Origin: Isoperla grammatica
Lineage: Eukaryota; Arthropoda; Insecta; Plecoptera; Perlodidae
Direction of reading: 5' to 3'
Length of the DNA stretch: 64,000 nucleotides
Assembly (NCBI GenBank): GCA_945910005.1
Contig: OX246745.1
Span: forward strand, 39,945,919-40,009,918
Shown here in pieces: positions 1 to 15,500 of the stretch (positions within the stretch are counted from its first letter, which is position 1; each line of letters begins with the position of its first letter). Position numbers and translations under genes: made by a program. The notes beneath the pieces were generated by a model that saw only the letters and a program-made list of their open reading frames with translations, was not told where the DNA came from and did not search any database.

Positions 1-99
1 CGCAGATTGGAAATCATGTGTGTGTAGGTTATATATTTCAGCTTAATAATTTACTATGTATAGGTGGCGCGAAACATTTCAGGGTTTAGTTGAAAATGA
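1..99. other. Flank of first hAT element
   Basis: No gene is visible. The last 8 bases (92-99, GAAAATGA) are the left target site duplication of the hAT element that follows. Confidence 0.6.
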
Positions 100-1120
100 C
101 AGGCGCGTAGGAACTCTGAAATAAGTGGGGGGGGAACATTGTGAGCGCGAAGCGCGAACAACTATCGGGGTCTGGGGCGGAGCCCCAGCCGCCGGAGGCC
201 CTTTTCGCCGAAGGCGAATTCTTTTTTGCTATATTTGTTATTTTTCGGGTTTTAGGCTCAAATAAATAGGTCTTGAGGGCCTTAACCCGCCCCTTCTATA
301 ATTACGCCACTGACCTCACCACATACTTTCAGGATCCCATTCGCTTTTATTTTGTAATGCCACAAAGTGCAAACACTAGGCAGAAGAAATGTACCTTGTG
401 AGGAAGACTCGTGGCTTTCTCCGGGGCGTGGGGCCCTCGTTTTTGCAATTATTCATTGGTGATATATGAAAATTAGTTAGTGAATGTTTACCCTGGTATC
501 CGTGCCTGGGTTACCGATACCTATCGATGCCGGTAGTATATATTTAGCATATATGTTAGAAAACAAGAGCCGATACGTGATTTTAAGAGGAGTATAAAAT
601 AAAACAAAATTAATTAGGTAAGGAAGTATAGGATCAGCTGCTGAGGAAGTCATTATAATTATCAAAATTTTGTATGTTCAATTGGTACATACAGTCTTTA
701 CTCTTTAGGTAACGTAATACCATCTGTGCTGCTTACACTACACAATGTTTCAACTTTATTCTTACCTGCTTTTTTCAGCCAATTCAGAAGAACTGAAGAT
801 CCTTTATCATTGTTTTGCCGAGGCCTAGCAGTCGCAATGCAACGCCCTCGTGTCATACCACGCCTCCCTCACACTGCATTGCGGTCTAGCGCTACCCCAC
901 GCTACCTATGCTAATTATCGTTTACTAATTTATTGACAGTTCGATAACAAAAGATAAAGCGCGGAAGATACGAAATTAAAAAAAAATCGCCGTTTTCTGT
1001 AGTTGTGTATGTAGAGATGTGTGTCGTGAATGGGTGCCTCAAACGTTACATTGGGCCGGTCGCAGAAAAAAGTGGGGGGGGGGAATCTCCCCCCCTTCCC
1101 CCCCCCTTCCTACGCGCCTG
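100..1120. mobile_element. Non-autonomous hAT element with perfect 8-bp TSD
   Basis: The ends are a perfect 14-bp terminal inverted repeat: CAGGCGCGTAGGAA at 100-113 and its reverse complement at 1107-1120. The flanks 92-99 and 1121-1128 are both GAAAATGA, an 8-bp duplication as hAT transposases make. No transposase is visible inside, so it would need a transposase supplied in trans. A GC hairpin lies at 172-188 (stem CTGGGGC/GCCCCAG, 3-base loop). An extra hAT-like end (286-312) lies inside, suggesting a nested or composite element. G and C homopolymer runs sit just inside the right end. Confidence 0.85.
286..312. mobile_element. Internal hAT-like terminus
   Basis: Read on the minus strand, this begins CAGTGGCGTAATTATAG, a typical hAT end that resembles the outer ends of the enclosing element (CAGGCGCGTAGGAA). 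No partner end or TSD was found; the next 8 bases, ACCTCACC, do not recur as a left flank. It may mark a nested element that lost its other end. Confidence 0.4.
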
Positions 1121-1128
1121 GAAAATGA

Positions 1129-2585
1129 TGTGCATTGGTTAATATGGGGTATTATTTCCCTCACGGAGGTACGAACTTGGACAATGACTCAAAAACTGTA
1201 TCACGCAGTTTGAGAAACACATTTATAATTTACTATGGTTTTGCCGTAACATCTCTGGTTTAGTGGAATTCATTATATTGGGTTTAGTTTTACGTGATAA
1301 TACGAATCGCATTGTTCTTATTAATCATTATAATTATACAATACATTAATGCTGTTATTTTGCGGATTCATTACATCAAGCCTGTACGTTGGCAACACGC
1401 ACGGCGGCCATTTTTGACTTCGAGATATCGTCGTCACTCCGGTTAACATGACATATTTATTTTAATATGTTTAATATTCAGAAGGTCCCGGGTTCAAATC
1501 CCGCTTCAGACAGAAGTTTTTTAACTTCTAATGTGGATTCAATTCCATTACTTCTTGGCTTAGGAACAAGTAAACGGTGACTTTGGAGCCGTCCTAGCAA
1601 CGAAGCACTCAATAAATTCAAAGTTGTTCTGAATCGGCCTTGTTGATTCTGGCATCTGTCTGCAGGTGTTCGCACTGTCCAATCACTGATTCATGTGTTT
1701 CATATTTGAAATATCGATCTTTGATTGGTTATCGCTCACTCGTCGATGGTGTTCGAAGCCTACAGGGTTGGTTTAGTCACTTTAAATTAAAGTCCCCCTC
1801 TGCAAATCAGTTTAGTTACTGAGTGGGTAGACTCTAAATGTGAATTTATTTATTTATTTTATTCATTTTAATAATATTGGGTTTTGACTGAGTAGAGTGA
1901 CCAATGACCATTCCAAAACGAAAAACCGGGACACCTGCAGATTTTGATCTTTGGGTGCGGATGTTCAGGATATTCCTTTTTTTCTATTGATAAATACATG
2001 CCTGGAAAATAGTTTTTAAGTATGTTTTCGTGTTAGGGATAGGTACCAAAAATTCATATTTTATTTTGCCTCAAAATGCCCTTTTTCATCATTTTAGGAG
2101 TAAAGGTCCTCTTTGGGTATTTTTGAGGTACTTTTTGTCCTATTTTGATAAAATTTGCTAAAATGGATGCGGAAGTGTGAGTGCAGTGCTGCATAGTGTT
2201 GCATAATAGGGCAGACCAAACATAATATAAAACACGACACAATGGAATATCATTTTAATTCGTTTTGCCGTTTTATAGATGCAAAATTAAATTAAAATGT
2301 TAAAATTATGTTTTTAATTTTGTATCTTGTGTTTGATTTATCGACGAAATTATTATCCCCCCCCCCCCCCCCCCACGAAAATATGTTTGTAAAAATATTA
2401 CTGAAAGTAATGAAAACACGTCAGTGGTGCTTTGATTTATATCCACAAATAACAATACTTATCAGATCGTGTTGAAATTAAGATATTCAAGAAAGGCAGA
2501 TTGACGGATTAAATTAAAATTTGTTGTTATTTTTTATTTTATATGCTTTATATGAAAAAGCGCATATATAATCATATCATTGAAG
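1129..2585. other. Gene-free AT-rich stretch with repeat relics
   Basis: No convincing coding region. It holds a tRNA-like B box (1491-1501), a block at 1890-1960 that resembles a decayed transposon end, and a C homopolymer of 18 bases at 2357-2374. The short open frames here have no recognisable product. Confidence 0.5.
1478..1515 (+). repeat. tRNA-like B-box, possible SINE relic
   Basis: GGTTCAAATCC at 1491-1501 fits the RNA polymerase III B box/T-loop consensus, with short flanking GC pairs. No A box or cloverleaf was found at the expected distance upstream, so a working tRNA is not supported. A degraded tRNA-derived SINE or a tRNA pseudogene fits best. Confidence 0.35.
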
Positions 2586-2760
2586 CAGTGTTGGGGCAGT
2601 TCTTTTTTAAAATGAACTTTCTAAAAGTTCAGTTCACAGTTCAAATAATGAACTTTTAAAAAGTTCAAGTTCTTTTAAAACTAAAAATTTTGAAAAGTTC
2701 AAGTTCGTCTAAAATATGAACTTTCTTATAAAAGTTTATTTGTAAAAACAAACTTTATTA
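2586..2760. mobile_element. hAT-like left-end fragment
   Basis: It starts CAGTGTTGGGGCAGTTC, a common hAT end type, followed by repeated and inverted AAGTTC/GAACTT motifs that look like subterminal transposase sites. No matching right end or TSD (CATTGAAG expected) was found before 3.5 kb, so the copy is truncated or too decayed. Confidence 0.45.
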
Positions 2761-3551
2761 AAGGTTGGCATAAAATGAAGTAAAACATACATGAAGAAGT
2801 TGCATTTTGGCATTAGATGTCTGGCATAGTAACTAATATTAATGTAGGCTTACAACTGTGAAAAAAGCGTTTAGAAAATAAAAACACTTTAAGTGAGGAT
2901 AATTTGACTGTACTATGGTTTGAATAGATATTATTATCAATACAATACATCAATCAATACATAATACCAAAGTCTTCTTTTACGGCAGGCACAAGAGACA
3001 TTGCACTTTTAATGTGTTTCCACAATCACTAATATAACTTTCTTTTGTCGTTTGCGGCTCGAGACCATTATCATCCTCGTTTTCCGATTCGCGCAAAATT
3101 AACATCAACAAAAATAAACAAACAAAACACACAATTCCGCACACCCGTTAGAACAGAACTTCAAATAAAAGCACATGAGACACAGATTTCGTTCAACTGT
3201 GTGAAGTGTGAACATATAGTTTTCCGCTTCCCCGCCTCCTCCGCGCCAACCCCATTCAACCCAGTACAAATAGCCTTGAGCGTGATAACGTTTCATATCT
3301 CTTGTCCAATCAATGAGCAGTGCATCGACCCCAAAGCTTTTGTGATTATAAATCAGTACTGAAATATTCCTTCTGTAGTTCTGTTTCGTAGCTTGCACTC
3401 AGTAATGTAACCAATTCCGAGGTGTTCCTACGTACAATACCTAGTGCTTGATTCATTCGTTATCGGAGAGGAGGAGGGTAATTGACAATTAGGAGGACTT
3501 TGCCTGCCCCCCCCCCCCCCCCCCCCCAAAAGAAAATGCCTGAATTAATTA
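2761..3551. other. Gene-free stretch left of the satellite
   Basis: No supported gene. A 105-codon open frame at 3045-3362 has no recognisable domain and low-complexity composition. A run of 21 C lies at 3507-3527, about 25 bp before the satellite starts. Confidence 0.5.
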
Positions 3552-6500
3552 ATGTAAACACTGTCGGCGACGTTTATAGCGACGCGTAATACACAGTGTT
3601 GATAGAACAAGGACAATGTTGGTACTACACTACATGAACAAAATGTGATGTAAACACTGTGGGCGACGTTTATAGCGACGCATAATACATAGTGTTGATG
3701 GAACAAGGACAATGTTGGTACTACACTACACGAACAAAATGTGATGTAAACACTGTGGGCGACGTTTATAGTGACGCGTAATACATAGTGTTGATAGAAC
3801 AAGGACAATGTTGGTACTACACTACACGAACAAAATGTGATGTAAACACTGTGGGCGACGTTTATAGCGACGCATAATACATAGTGTTGATAGAACAAGG
3901 ACAATGTTGGTACTACACTACACGAACAAAATGTGATGTAAACACTGTGGGCGACGTTTATAGCGACGCGTAATACATAGTGTTGATAGAACAAGGACAA
4001 TGTTGGTACTACACTACACGAACAAAATGTGATGTAAACACTGTGGGCGACGTTTATAGCGACGCATAATACATAGTGTTGATAGAACAAGGACAATGTT
4101 GGTACTACACTACACGAACAAAATGTGATGTAAACACTGTGGGCGACGTTTATAGCGACGCGTAATACATAGTGTTGATAGAACAAGGACAATGTTGGTA
4201 CTACACTACACGAACAAAATGTGATGTAAACACTGTCGGCGACGTTTATAGCGACGCGTAATACATAGTGTTGATGGAACAAGGACAATGTTGGTACTAC
4301 ACTACACGAACAAAATGTGATGTAAACACTGTCGGCGACGTTTATAGCGACGCATAATACATAGTGTTGATAGAACAAGGACAATGTTGGTACTACACTA
4401 CACGAACAAAATGTGATGTAAACACTGTCGGCGACGTTTATAGCGACGCATAATACATAGTGTTGATGGAACAAGGACAATGTTGGTACTACACTACACG
4501 AACAAAATGTGATGTAAACACTGTGGGCGACGTTTATAGCGACGCGTAATACATAGTGTTGATGGAACAAGGACAATGTTGGTACTACACTACACGAACA
4601 AAATGTGATGTAAACACTGTCGGCGACGTTTATAGCGACGCGTAATACATAGTGTTGATGGAACAAGGACAATGTTGGTACTACACTACACGAACAAAAT
4701 GTGATGTAAACACTGTCGGCGACGTTTATAGCGACGCATAATACATAGTGTTGATAGAACAAGGACAATGTTGGTACTACACTACACGAACAAAATGTGA
4801 TGTAAACACTGTGGGCGACGTTTATAGCGACGCGTAATACATAGTGTTGATGGAACAAGGACAATGTTGGTACTACACTACACGAACAAAATGTGATGTA
4901 AACACTGTGGGCGACGTTTATAGCGACGCATAATACATAGTGTTGATAGAACAAGGACAATGTTGGTACTACACTACACGAACAAAATGTGATGTTAACA
5001 CTGTGGGCGACGTTTATAGCGACGCATAATACATAGTGTTGATAGAACAAGGACAATGTTGGTACTACACTACACGAACAAAATGTGATGTAAACACTGT
5101 CGGCGACGTTTATAGCGACGCATAATACATAGTGTTGATGGAACAAGGACAATGTTGGTACTACACTACACGAACAAAATGTGATGTAAACACTGTGGGC
5201 GACGTTTATAGCGACGCATAATACATAGTGTTGATAGAACAAGGACAATGTTGGTACTACACTACACGAACAAAATGTGATGTAAACACTGTGGGCGACG
5301 TTTATAGCGACGCATAATACATAGTGTTGATGGAACAAGGACAATGTTGGTACTACACTACACGAACAAAATGTGATGTAAACACTGTGGGCGACGTTTA
5401 TAGCGACGCATAATACATAGTGTTGATAGAACAAGGACAATGTTGGTACTACACTACACGAACAAAATGTGATGTAAACACTGTGGGCGACATTTATAGC
5501 GACGCATAATACATAGTGTTGATGGAACAAGGACAATGTTGGTACTACACTACACGAACAAAATGTGGTGTAAACACTGTGGGCGACGTTTATAGCGACG
5601 CATAATACATAGTGTTGATAGAACAAGGACAATGTTGGTACTACACTACACGAACAAAATGTGATGTAAACACTGTGGGCGACGTTTATAGCGACGCATA
5701 ATACATAGTGTTGATGGAACAAGGACAATGTTGGTACTACACTACACGAACAAAATGTGATGTAAACACTGTGGGCGACGTTTATAGCGACGCGTAATAC
5801 ATAGTGTTGATAGAACAAGGACAATGTTAGTACTACATTACACGAACAAAATGTGATGTAAACACTGTCGGCGACGTTTATAGCGACGCATACATAGTGT
5901 TGATGGAACAAGGACAATGTTGGTACTACACTACACGAACAAAATGTGATGTAAACACTGTGGGCGACGTTTATAGCGACGCATAATACATAGTGTTGAT
6001 GGAACAAGGACAATGTTGGTACTACACTACACGAACAAAATGTGATGTAAACACTGTGGGCCACGTTTATAGCGACGCATAATACATAGTGTTGATGGAA
6101 CAAGGACAATGTTGGTACTACACTACACGAACAAAATGTGATGTAAACACTGTCGGCCACGTTTATAGCGACGCATAATACATAGTGTTGATAGAACAAG
6201 GACAATGTTGGTACTACATTACACGAACAAAATGTGATGTAAACACTGTGGGCGACGTTTATAGCGACGCATAATACATAGTGTTGATGGAACAAGGACA
6301 ATGTTGGTACTACACTACACGAACAAAATGTGATGTAAACACTGTGGGCGACGTTTATAGCGACGCGTAATACATAGTGTTGATAGAACAAGGACAATGT
6401 TGGTACTACACTACACGAACAAAATGTGATGTAAACACTGTCGGCGACGTTTATAGCGACGCGTAATACATAGTGTTGATGGAACAAGGACAATGTTGGT

Positions 6501-9500
6501 ACTACACTACACGAACAAAATGTGATGTAAACACTGTCGGCGACGTTTATAGCGACGCATAATACATAGTGTTGATAGAACAAGGACAATGTTGGTACTA
6601 CACTACACGAACAAAATGTGATGTAAACACTGTCGGCGACGTTTATAGCGACGCATAATACATAGTGTTGATGGAACAAGGACAATGTTGGTACTACACT
6701 ACACGAACAAAATGTGATGTAAACACTGTGGGCGACGTTTATAGCGACGCGTAATACATAGTGTTGATGGAACAAGGACAATGTTGGTACTACACTACAC
6801 GAACAAAATGTGATGTAAACACTGTCGGCGACGTTTATAGCGACGCGTAATACATAGTGTTGATGGAACAAGGACAATGTTGGTACTACACTACACGAAC
6901 AAAATGTGATGTAAACACTGTCGGCGACGTTTATAGCGACGCATAATACATAGTGTTGATAGAACAAGGACAATGTTGGTACTACACTACACGAACAAAA
7001 TGTGATGTAAACACTGTGGGCGACGTTTATAGCGACGCGTAATACATAGTGTTGATGGAACAAGGACAATGTTGGTACTACACTACACGAACAAAATGTG
7101 ATGTAAACACTGTGGGCGACGTTTATAGCGACGCATAATACATAGTGTTGATAGAACAAGGACAATGTTGGTACTACACTACACGAACAAAATGTGATGT
7201 TAACACTGTGGGCGACGTTTATAGCGACGCATAATACATAGTGTTGATAGAACAAGGACAATGTTGGTACTACACTACACGAACAAAATGTGATGTAAAC
7301 ACTGTCGGCGACGTTTATAGCGACGCATAATACATAGTGTTGATGGAACAAGGACAATGTTGGTACTACACTACACGAACAAAATGTGATGTAAACACTG
7401 TGGGCGACGTTTATAGCGACGCATAATACATAGTGTTGATAGAACAAGGACAATGTTGGTACTACACTACACGAACAAAATGTGATGTAAACACTGTGGG
7501 CGACGTTTATAGCGACGCATAATACATAGTGTTGATGGAACAAGGACAATGTTGGTACTACACTACACGAACAAAATGTGATGTAAACACTGTGGGCGAC
7601 GTTTATAGCGACGCATAATACATAGTGTTGATAGAACAAGGACAATGTTGGTACTACACTACACGAACAAAATGTGATGTAAACACTGTGGGCGACATTT
7701 ATAGCGACGCATAATACATAGTGTTGATGGAACAAGGACAATGTTGGTACTACACTACACGAACAAAATGTGGTGTAAACACTGTGGGCGACGTTTATAG
7801 CGACGCATAATACATAGTGTTGATAGAACAAGGACAATGTTGGTACTACACTACACGAACAAAATGTGATGTAAACACTGTGGGCGACGTTTATAGCGAC
7901 GCATAATACATAGTGTTGATGGAACAAGGACAATGTTGGTACTACACTACACGAACAAAATGTGATGTAAACACTGTGGGCGACGTTTATAGCGACGCGT
8001 AATACATAGTGTTGATAGAACAAGGACAATGTTAGTACTACATTACACGAACAAAATGTGATGTAAACACTGTCGGCGACGTTTATAGCGACGCATACAT
8101 AGTGTTGATGGAACAAGGACAATGTTGGTACTACACTACACGAACAAAATGTGATGTAAACACTGTGGGCGACGTTTATAGCGACGCATAATACATAGTG
8201 TTGATGGAACAAGGACAATGTTGGTACTACACTACACGAACAAAATGTGATGTAAACACTGTGGGCCACGTTTATAGCGACGCATAATACATAGTGTTGA
8301 TGGAACAAGGACAATGTTGGTACTACACTACACGAACAAAATGTGATGTAAACACTGTCGGCCACGTTTATAGCGACGCATAATACATAGTGTTGATAGA
8401 ACAAGGACAATGTTGGTACTACATTACACGAACAAAATGTGATGTAAACACTGTGGGCGACGTTTATAGCGACGCATAATACATAGTGTTGATGGAACAA
8501 GGACAATGTTGGTACTACACTACACGAACAAAATGTGATGTAAACACTGTGGGCGACGTTTATAGCGACGCATAATACATAGTGTTGATAGAACAAGGAC
8601 AATGTTGGTACTACACTACACGAACAAAATGTGATGTAAACACTGTGGGCGACATTTATAGCGACGCATAATACATAGTGTTGATGGAACAAGGACAATG
8701 TTGGTACTACACTACACGAACAAAATGTGGTGTAAACACTGTGGGCGACGTTTATAGCGACGCATAATACATAGTGTTGATAGAACAAGGACAATGTTGG
8801 TACTACACTACACGAACAAAATGTGATGTAAACACTGTGGGCGACGTTTATAGCGACGCATAATACATAGTGTTGATGGAACAAGGACAATGTTGGTACT
8901 ACACTACACGAACAAAATGTGATGTAAACACTGTGGGCGACGTTTATAGCGACGCGTAATACATAGTGTTGATGGAACAAGGACAATGTTGGTACTACAC
9001 TACACGAACAAAATGTGATGTAAACACTGTGGGCGACGTTTATAGCGACGCATAATACATAGTGTTGATGGAACAAGGACAATGTTGGTACTACACTACA
9101 CGAACAAAATGTGATGTAAACACTGTGGGCGACGTTTATAGCGACGCATAATACATAGTGTTGATAGAACAAGGACAATGTTAGTACTACATTACACGAA
9201 CAAAATGTGATGTAAACACTGTCGGCGACGTTTATAGCGACGCATAATACATAGTGTTGATGGAACAAGGACAATGTTGGTACTACACTACACGAACAAA
9301 ATGTGATGTAAACACTGTGGGCGACGTTTATAGCGACGCATAATACATAGTGTTGATGGAACAAGGACAATGTTGGTACTACACTACACGAACAAAATGT
9401 GATGTAAACACTGTGGGCCACGTTTATAGCGACGCATAATACATAGTGTTGATGGAACAAGGACAATGTTGGTACTACACTACACGAACAAAATGTGATG

Positions 9501-12500
9501 TAAACACTGTCGGCCACGTTTATAGCGACGCATAATACATAGTGTTGATAGAACAAGGACAATGTTGGTACTACACTACACGAACAAAATGTGATGTAAA
9601 CACTGTCGGCGACGTTTATAGCGACGCATAATACATAGTGTTGATAGAACAAGGACAATGTTGGTACTACATTACACGAACCAAATGTGATGTAAACACT
9701 GTCGGCGACGTTTATAGCGACGCATAATACATAGTGTTGATGGAACAAGGACAATGTTGGTACTACACTACACGAACAAAATGTGATGTAAACACTGTCG
9801 GCCACGTTTATAGCGACGCGTAATACATAGTGTTGACGGAACAAGGACAATGTTGGTACTACACTACACGAACAAAATGTGATGTAAACACTGTCGGCCA
9901 CGTTTATAGCGACGCACAATACATAGTGTTGATAGAACAAGGACAATGTTGGTACTACACTACACGAACAAAATGTGATGTAAACACTGTCGGCCACGTT
10001 TATAGCGACGCATAATACATAGTGTTGATAGAACAAGGACAATGTTGGTACTACACTACACGAACAAAATGTGATGTAAACACTGTGGGCGACGTTTATA
10101 GCGACGCATAATACATAGTGTTGATGGAACAAGGACAATGTTGGTACTACACTACACGAACAAAATGTGATGTAAACACTGTGGGCGACGTTTATAGCGA
10201 CGCATAATACATAGTGTTGATAGAACAAGGACAATGTTGGTACTACACTACACGAACAAAATGTGATGTAAACACTGTGGGCGACGTTTATAGCGACGCA
10301 TAATACATAGTGTTGATAGAACAAGGACAATGTTGGTACTACACTACACGAACAAAATGTGATGTAAACACTGTCGGCGACGTTTATAGCGACGCATAAT
10401 ACATAGTGTTGATGGAACAAGGACAATGTTGGTACTACACTACACGAACAAAATGTGATGTAAACACTGTGGGCGACGTTTATAGCGACGCATAATACAT
10501 AGTGTTGATAGAACAAGGACAATGTTGGTACTACACTACACGAACAAAATGTGATGTAAACACTGCGGGCGACGTTTATAGCGACGCGTAATACATAGTG
10601 TTGATGGAACAAGGACAATGTTGGTACTACACTACACGAACAAAATGTGATGTAAACACTGTGGGCGACGTTTATAGCGACGCATAATACATAGTGTTGA
10701 TAGAACAAGGACAATGTTGGTACTACACTACACGAACAAAATGTGATGTAAACACTGTCGGCGACGTTTATAGCGACGCATAATACATAGTGTTGATGGA
10801 ACAAGGACAATGTTGGTACTACACTACACGAACAAAATGTGATGTAAACACTGTCGGCCACGTTTATAGCGACGCGTAATACATAGTGTGGACGGAACAA
10901 GGACAATGTTGGTACTACACTACACGAACAAAATGTGATGTAAACACTGTCGGCCACGTTTATAGCGACGCACAATACATAGTGTTGATAGAACAAGGAC
11001 AATGTTGGTACTACACTACACGAACAAAATGTGATGTAAACACAGAGGGCGACGTTTATAGCGACGCATAATACATAGTGTTGATGGAACAAGGACAATG
11101 TTGGTACTACACTACACGAACAAAATGTGATGTAAACACTGTGGGCGACGTTTATAGCGACGCATAATACATAGTGTTGATGGAACAAGGACAATGTTGG
11201 TACTACACTACACGAACAAAATGTGATGTAAACACTGTCGGCCACGTTTATAGCGACGCATAATACATAGTGTTGATAGAACAAGGACAATGTTGGTACT
11301 ACACTACACGAACAAAATGTGATGTAAACACTGTCGGCCACGTTTATAGCGACGCATAATACATAGTGTTGATGGAACAAGGACAATGTTGGTACTACAC
11401 TACAATAACAAAATGTGATGTAAACACTGTCGGCCACGTTTATAGCGACGCATAATACATAGTGTTGATGGAACAAGGACAATGTTGGTACTACACTACA
11501 TGAACAAAATGTGATGTAAACACTGTCGGCGACGTTTATAGCGACGCATAATACATAGTGTTGATAGAACAAGGACAATGTTGGTACTACACTACACGAA
11601 CAAAATGTGATGTAAACACTGTCGGCGACGTTTATAGCGACGCGTAATACATAGTGTTGATAGAACAAGGACAATGTTGGTACTACACTACATGAACAAA
11701 ATGTGATGTAAACACTGTGGGCGACGTTTATAGCGACGCATAATACATAGTGTTGATGGAACAAGGACAATGTTGGTACTACACTATATGAACAAAATGT
11801 GATGTAAACACTGTGGGCCACGTTTATAGCGACGCATAATACATAGTGTTGATGGAACAAGGACAATGTTGGTACTACACTACACGAACAAAATGTGATG
11901 TAAACACTGTCGGCCACGTTTATAGCGACGCATAATACATAGTGTTGATAGAACAAGGACAATGTTGGTACTACACTACACGAACAAAATGTGATGTAAA
12001 CACTGTGGGCGACGTTTATAGCGACGCATAATACATAGTGTTGATAGAACAAGGACAATGTTGGTACTACACTACACGAACAAAATGTGATGTAAACACT
12101 GTGGGCGACGTTTATAGCGACGCATAATACATAGTGTTGATAGAACAAGGACAATGTTGGTACTACACTACACGAACAAAATGTGATGTAAACACTGTGG
12201 GCCACGTTTATAGCGACGCATAATACATAGTGTTGATGGAACAAGGACAATGTTGGTACTACACTACACGAACAAAATGTGATGTAAACACTGTGGGCCA
12301 CGTTTATAGCGACGCATAATACATAGTGTTGATGGAACAAGGACAATGTTGGTACTACACTACACGAACAAAATGTGATGTAAACACTGTCGGCCACGTT
12401 TATAGCGACGCATAATACATGGTGTTGATGGAACAAGGACAATGTTGGTACTACACTACACGAACAAAATGTGATGTAAACACTGTGGGCGACGTTTATA

Positions 12501-15500
12501 GCGACGCGTAATACATAGTGTTGATAGAACAAGGACAATGTTGGTACTACACTACACGAACAAAATGTGATGTTAACACTGTGGGCGACGTTTATAGCGA
12601 CGCATAATACATAGTGTTGATAGAACAAGGACAATGTTGGTACTACACTACACGAAGAAAATGTGGTGTAAACACTGTGGGCGACGTTTATAGCGACGCA
12701 TAATACATAGTGTTGATAGAACAAGGACAATGTTGGTACTACACTACACGAACAAAATGTGATGTAAACACTGTCGGCGACGTTTATAACGACGCATAAT
12801 ACATAGTGTTGATGGAACAAGGACAATGTTGGTACTACACTACACGAACAAAATGTGATGTAAACACTGTCGGCGACGTTTATAGCGACGCGTAATACAT
12901 AGTGTTGATAGAACAAGGACAATGTTGGTACTACACTACACGAACAAAATGTGATGTAAACACTGTGGGCGACGTTTATAGCGACGCGTAATACATAGTG
13001 TTGATAGAACAAGGACAATGTTGGTACTACACTACATGAACAAAATGTGATGTAAACACTGTCGGCCACGTTTATAGCGACGCATAATACATAGTGTTGA
13101 TGGAACAAGGACAATGTTGGTACTACACTACACGAACAAAATGTGATGTAAACACTGTCGGCGACGTTTATAACGACGCATAATACATAGTGTTGATAGA
13201 ACAAGGACAATGTTGGTACTACACTACACGAACAAAATGTGATGTAAACACTGTGGGCGACGTTTATAGCGACGCGTAATACATAGTGTTGATAGAACAA
13301 GGACAATGTTGGTACTACACTACACGAACAAAATGTGATGTAAACACTGTCGGCGACGTTTATAGCGACGCGTAATACATAGTGTTGATAGAACAAGGAC
13401 AATGTTGGTACTACATTACACGAACAAAATGTGATGTAAACACTGTCGGCGACGTTTATAGCGACGCGTAATACATAGTGTTGATAGAACAAGGACAATG
13501 TTGGTACTACACTACATGAACATAATGTGATGTAAACACTGTCGGCGACGTTTATAGCGACGCATAATACATAGTGTTGATAGAACAAGGACAATGATGG
13601 TACTACACTACCCGAACAAAATGTGATGTAAACACTGTGGGCGACGTTTATAGCGACGCATAATACATAGTGTTGATGGAACAAGGATAATGTTGGTACT
13701 ACACTACACGAACAAAATGTGATGTAAACACTGTGGGCGACGTTTATAGCGACGCATAATACATAGTGTTGATAGAACAAGGACAATGTTGGTACTACAC
13801 TACACGAACAAAATGTGGTGTAAACACTGTGGGCGACGTTTATAGCGACGCATAATACATAGTGTTGATAGAACAAGGACAATGTTGGTACTACACTACA
13901 TGAACAAAATGTGATGTAAACACTGTCGGCCACGTTTATAGCGACGCATAATACATAGTGTTGATAGAACAAGGACAATGTTGGTACTACACTACATGAA
14001 CAAAATGTGATGTAAACACTGTCGGCGACGTTTATAGCGACGCGTAATACATAGTGTTGATGGAACAAGGACAATGTTGGTACTACACTACACGAACAAA
14101 ATGTGGTGTAAACACTGTGGGCGAAGTTTATAGCGACGCATAATACATAGTGTTGATATAACAAGGACAATGTTGGTACTACACTACATGAACAAAATGT
14201 GATGTAAACACTGTCGGCGACGTTTATAGTGACGCATAATACATAGTGTTGATAGAACAAGGACAATGTTGGTACTACACTACATGAACAAAATGTGATG
14301 TAAACACTGTGGGCGACGTTTATAGCGACGCATAATACATAGTGTTGATGGAACAAGGACAATGTTGGTACTACACTACACGAACAAAATGTGATGTAAA
14401 CACTGTCGGCGACGTTTATAACGACGCATAATACATAGTGTTGATAGAACAAGGACAATGTTGGTACTACACTACACGAACAAAATGTGATGTAAACACT
14501 GTGGGCGACGTTTATAGCGACGCGTAATACATAGTGTTGACGGAACAAGGACAATGTTGGTACTACACTACACGAACAAAATGTGATGTAAACACTGTCG
14601 GCGACGTTTATAGCGACGCATAATACATAGTGTTGATAGAACAAGGACAATGTTGGTACTACACTACACGAACAAAATGTGATGTAAACACTGTCGGCGA
14701 CGTTTATAGCGACGCGTAATACATAGTGTTGATATAACAAGGACAATGTTGGTACTACACTACACGAACAAAATGTGATGTAAACACTGTGGGCGACGTT
14801 TATAGCGACGCATAATACATAGTGTTGATAGAACAAGGACAATGTTGGTACTACACTACACGAACAAAATGTGATGTAAACACTGTCGGCGACGTTTATA
14901 GCGACGCATAATACATAGTGTTGATAGAACAAGGACAATGGTGGTACTACACTACACGAACAAAATGTGATGTAAACACTGTCGGCGACGTTTATAGCGA
15001 CGCGTAATACATAGTGTTGATATAACAAGGACAATGTTGGTACTACACTACACGAACAAAATGTGATGTAAACACTGTGGGCGACGTTTATAGCGACGCA
15101 TAATACATAGTGTTGATAGAACAAGGACAATGTTGGTACTACACTACACGAACAAAATGTGATGTAAACACTGTCGGCGACGTTTATAGCGACGCATAAT
15201 ACATAGTGTTGATAGAACAAGGACAATGTTGGTACTACACTACACGAACAAAATGTGATGTAAACACTGTGGGCGACGTTTATAGCGACGCATAATACAT
15301 AGTGTTGATGGAACAAGGACAATGTTGGTACTACACTACACGAACAAAATGTGATGTAAACACTGTGGGCGACGTTTATAGCGACGCGTAATACATAGTG
15401 TTGATAGAACAAGGACAATGTTGGTACTACACTACACGAACAAAATGTGATGTAAACACTGTGGGCGACGTTTATAGCGACGCGTAATACATAGTGTTGA

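Noticed and set aside
1478..1515. Functional tRNA gene
   Set aside because: Only a B box/T-loop is visible; no A box, anticodon arm or acceptor stem could be paired.
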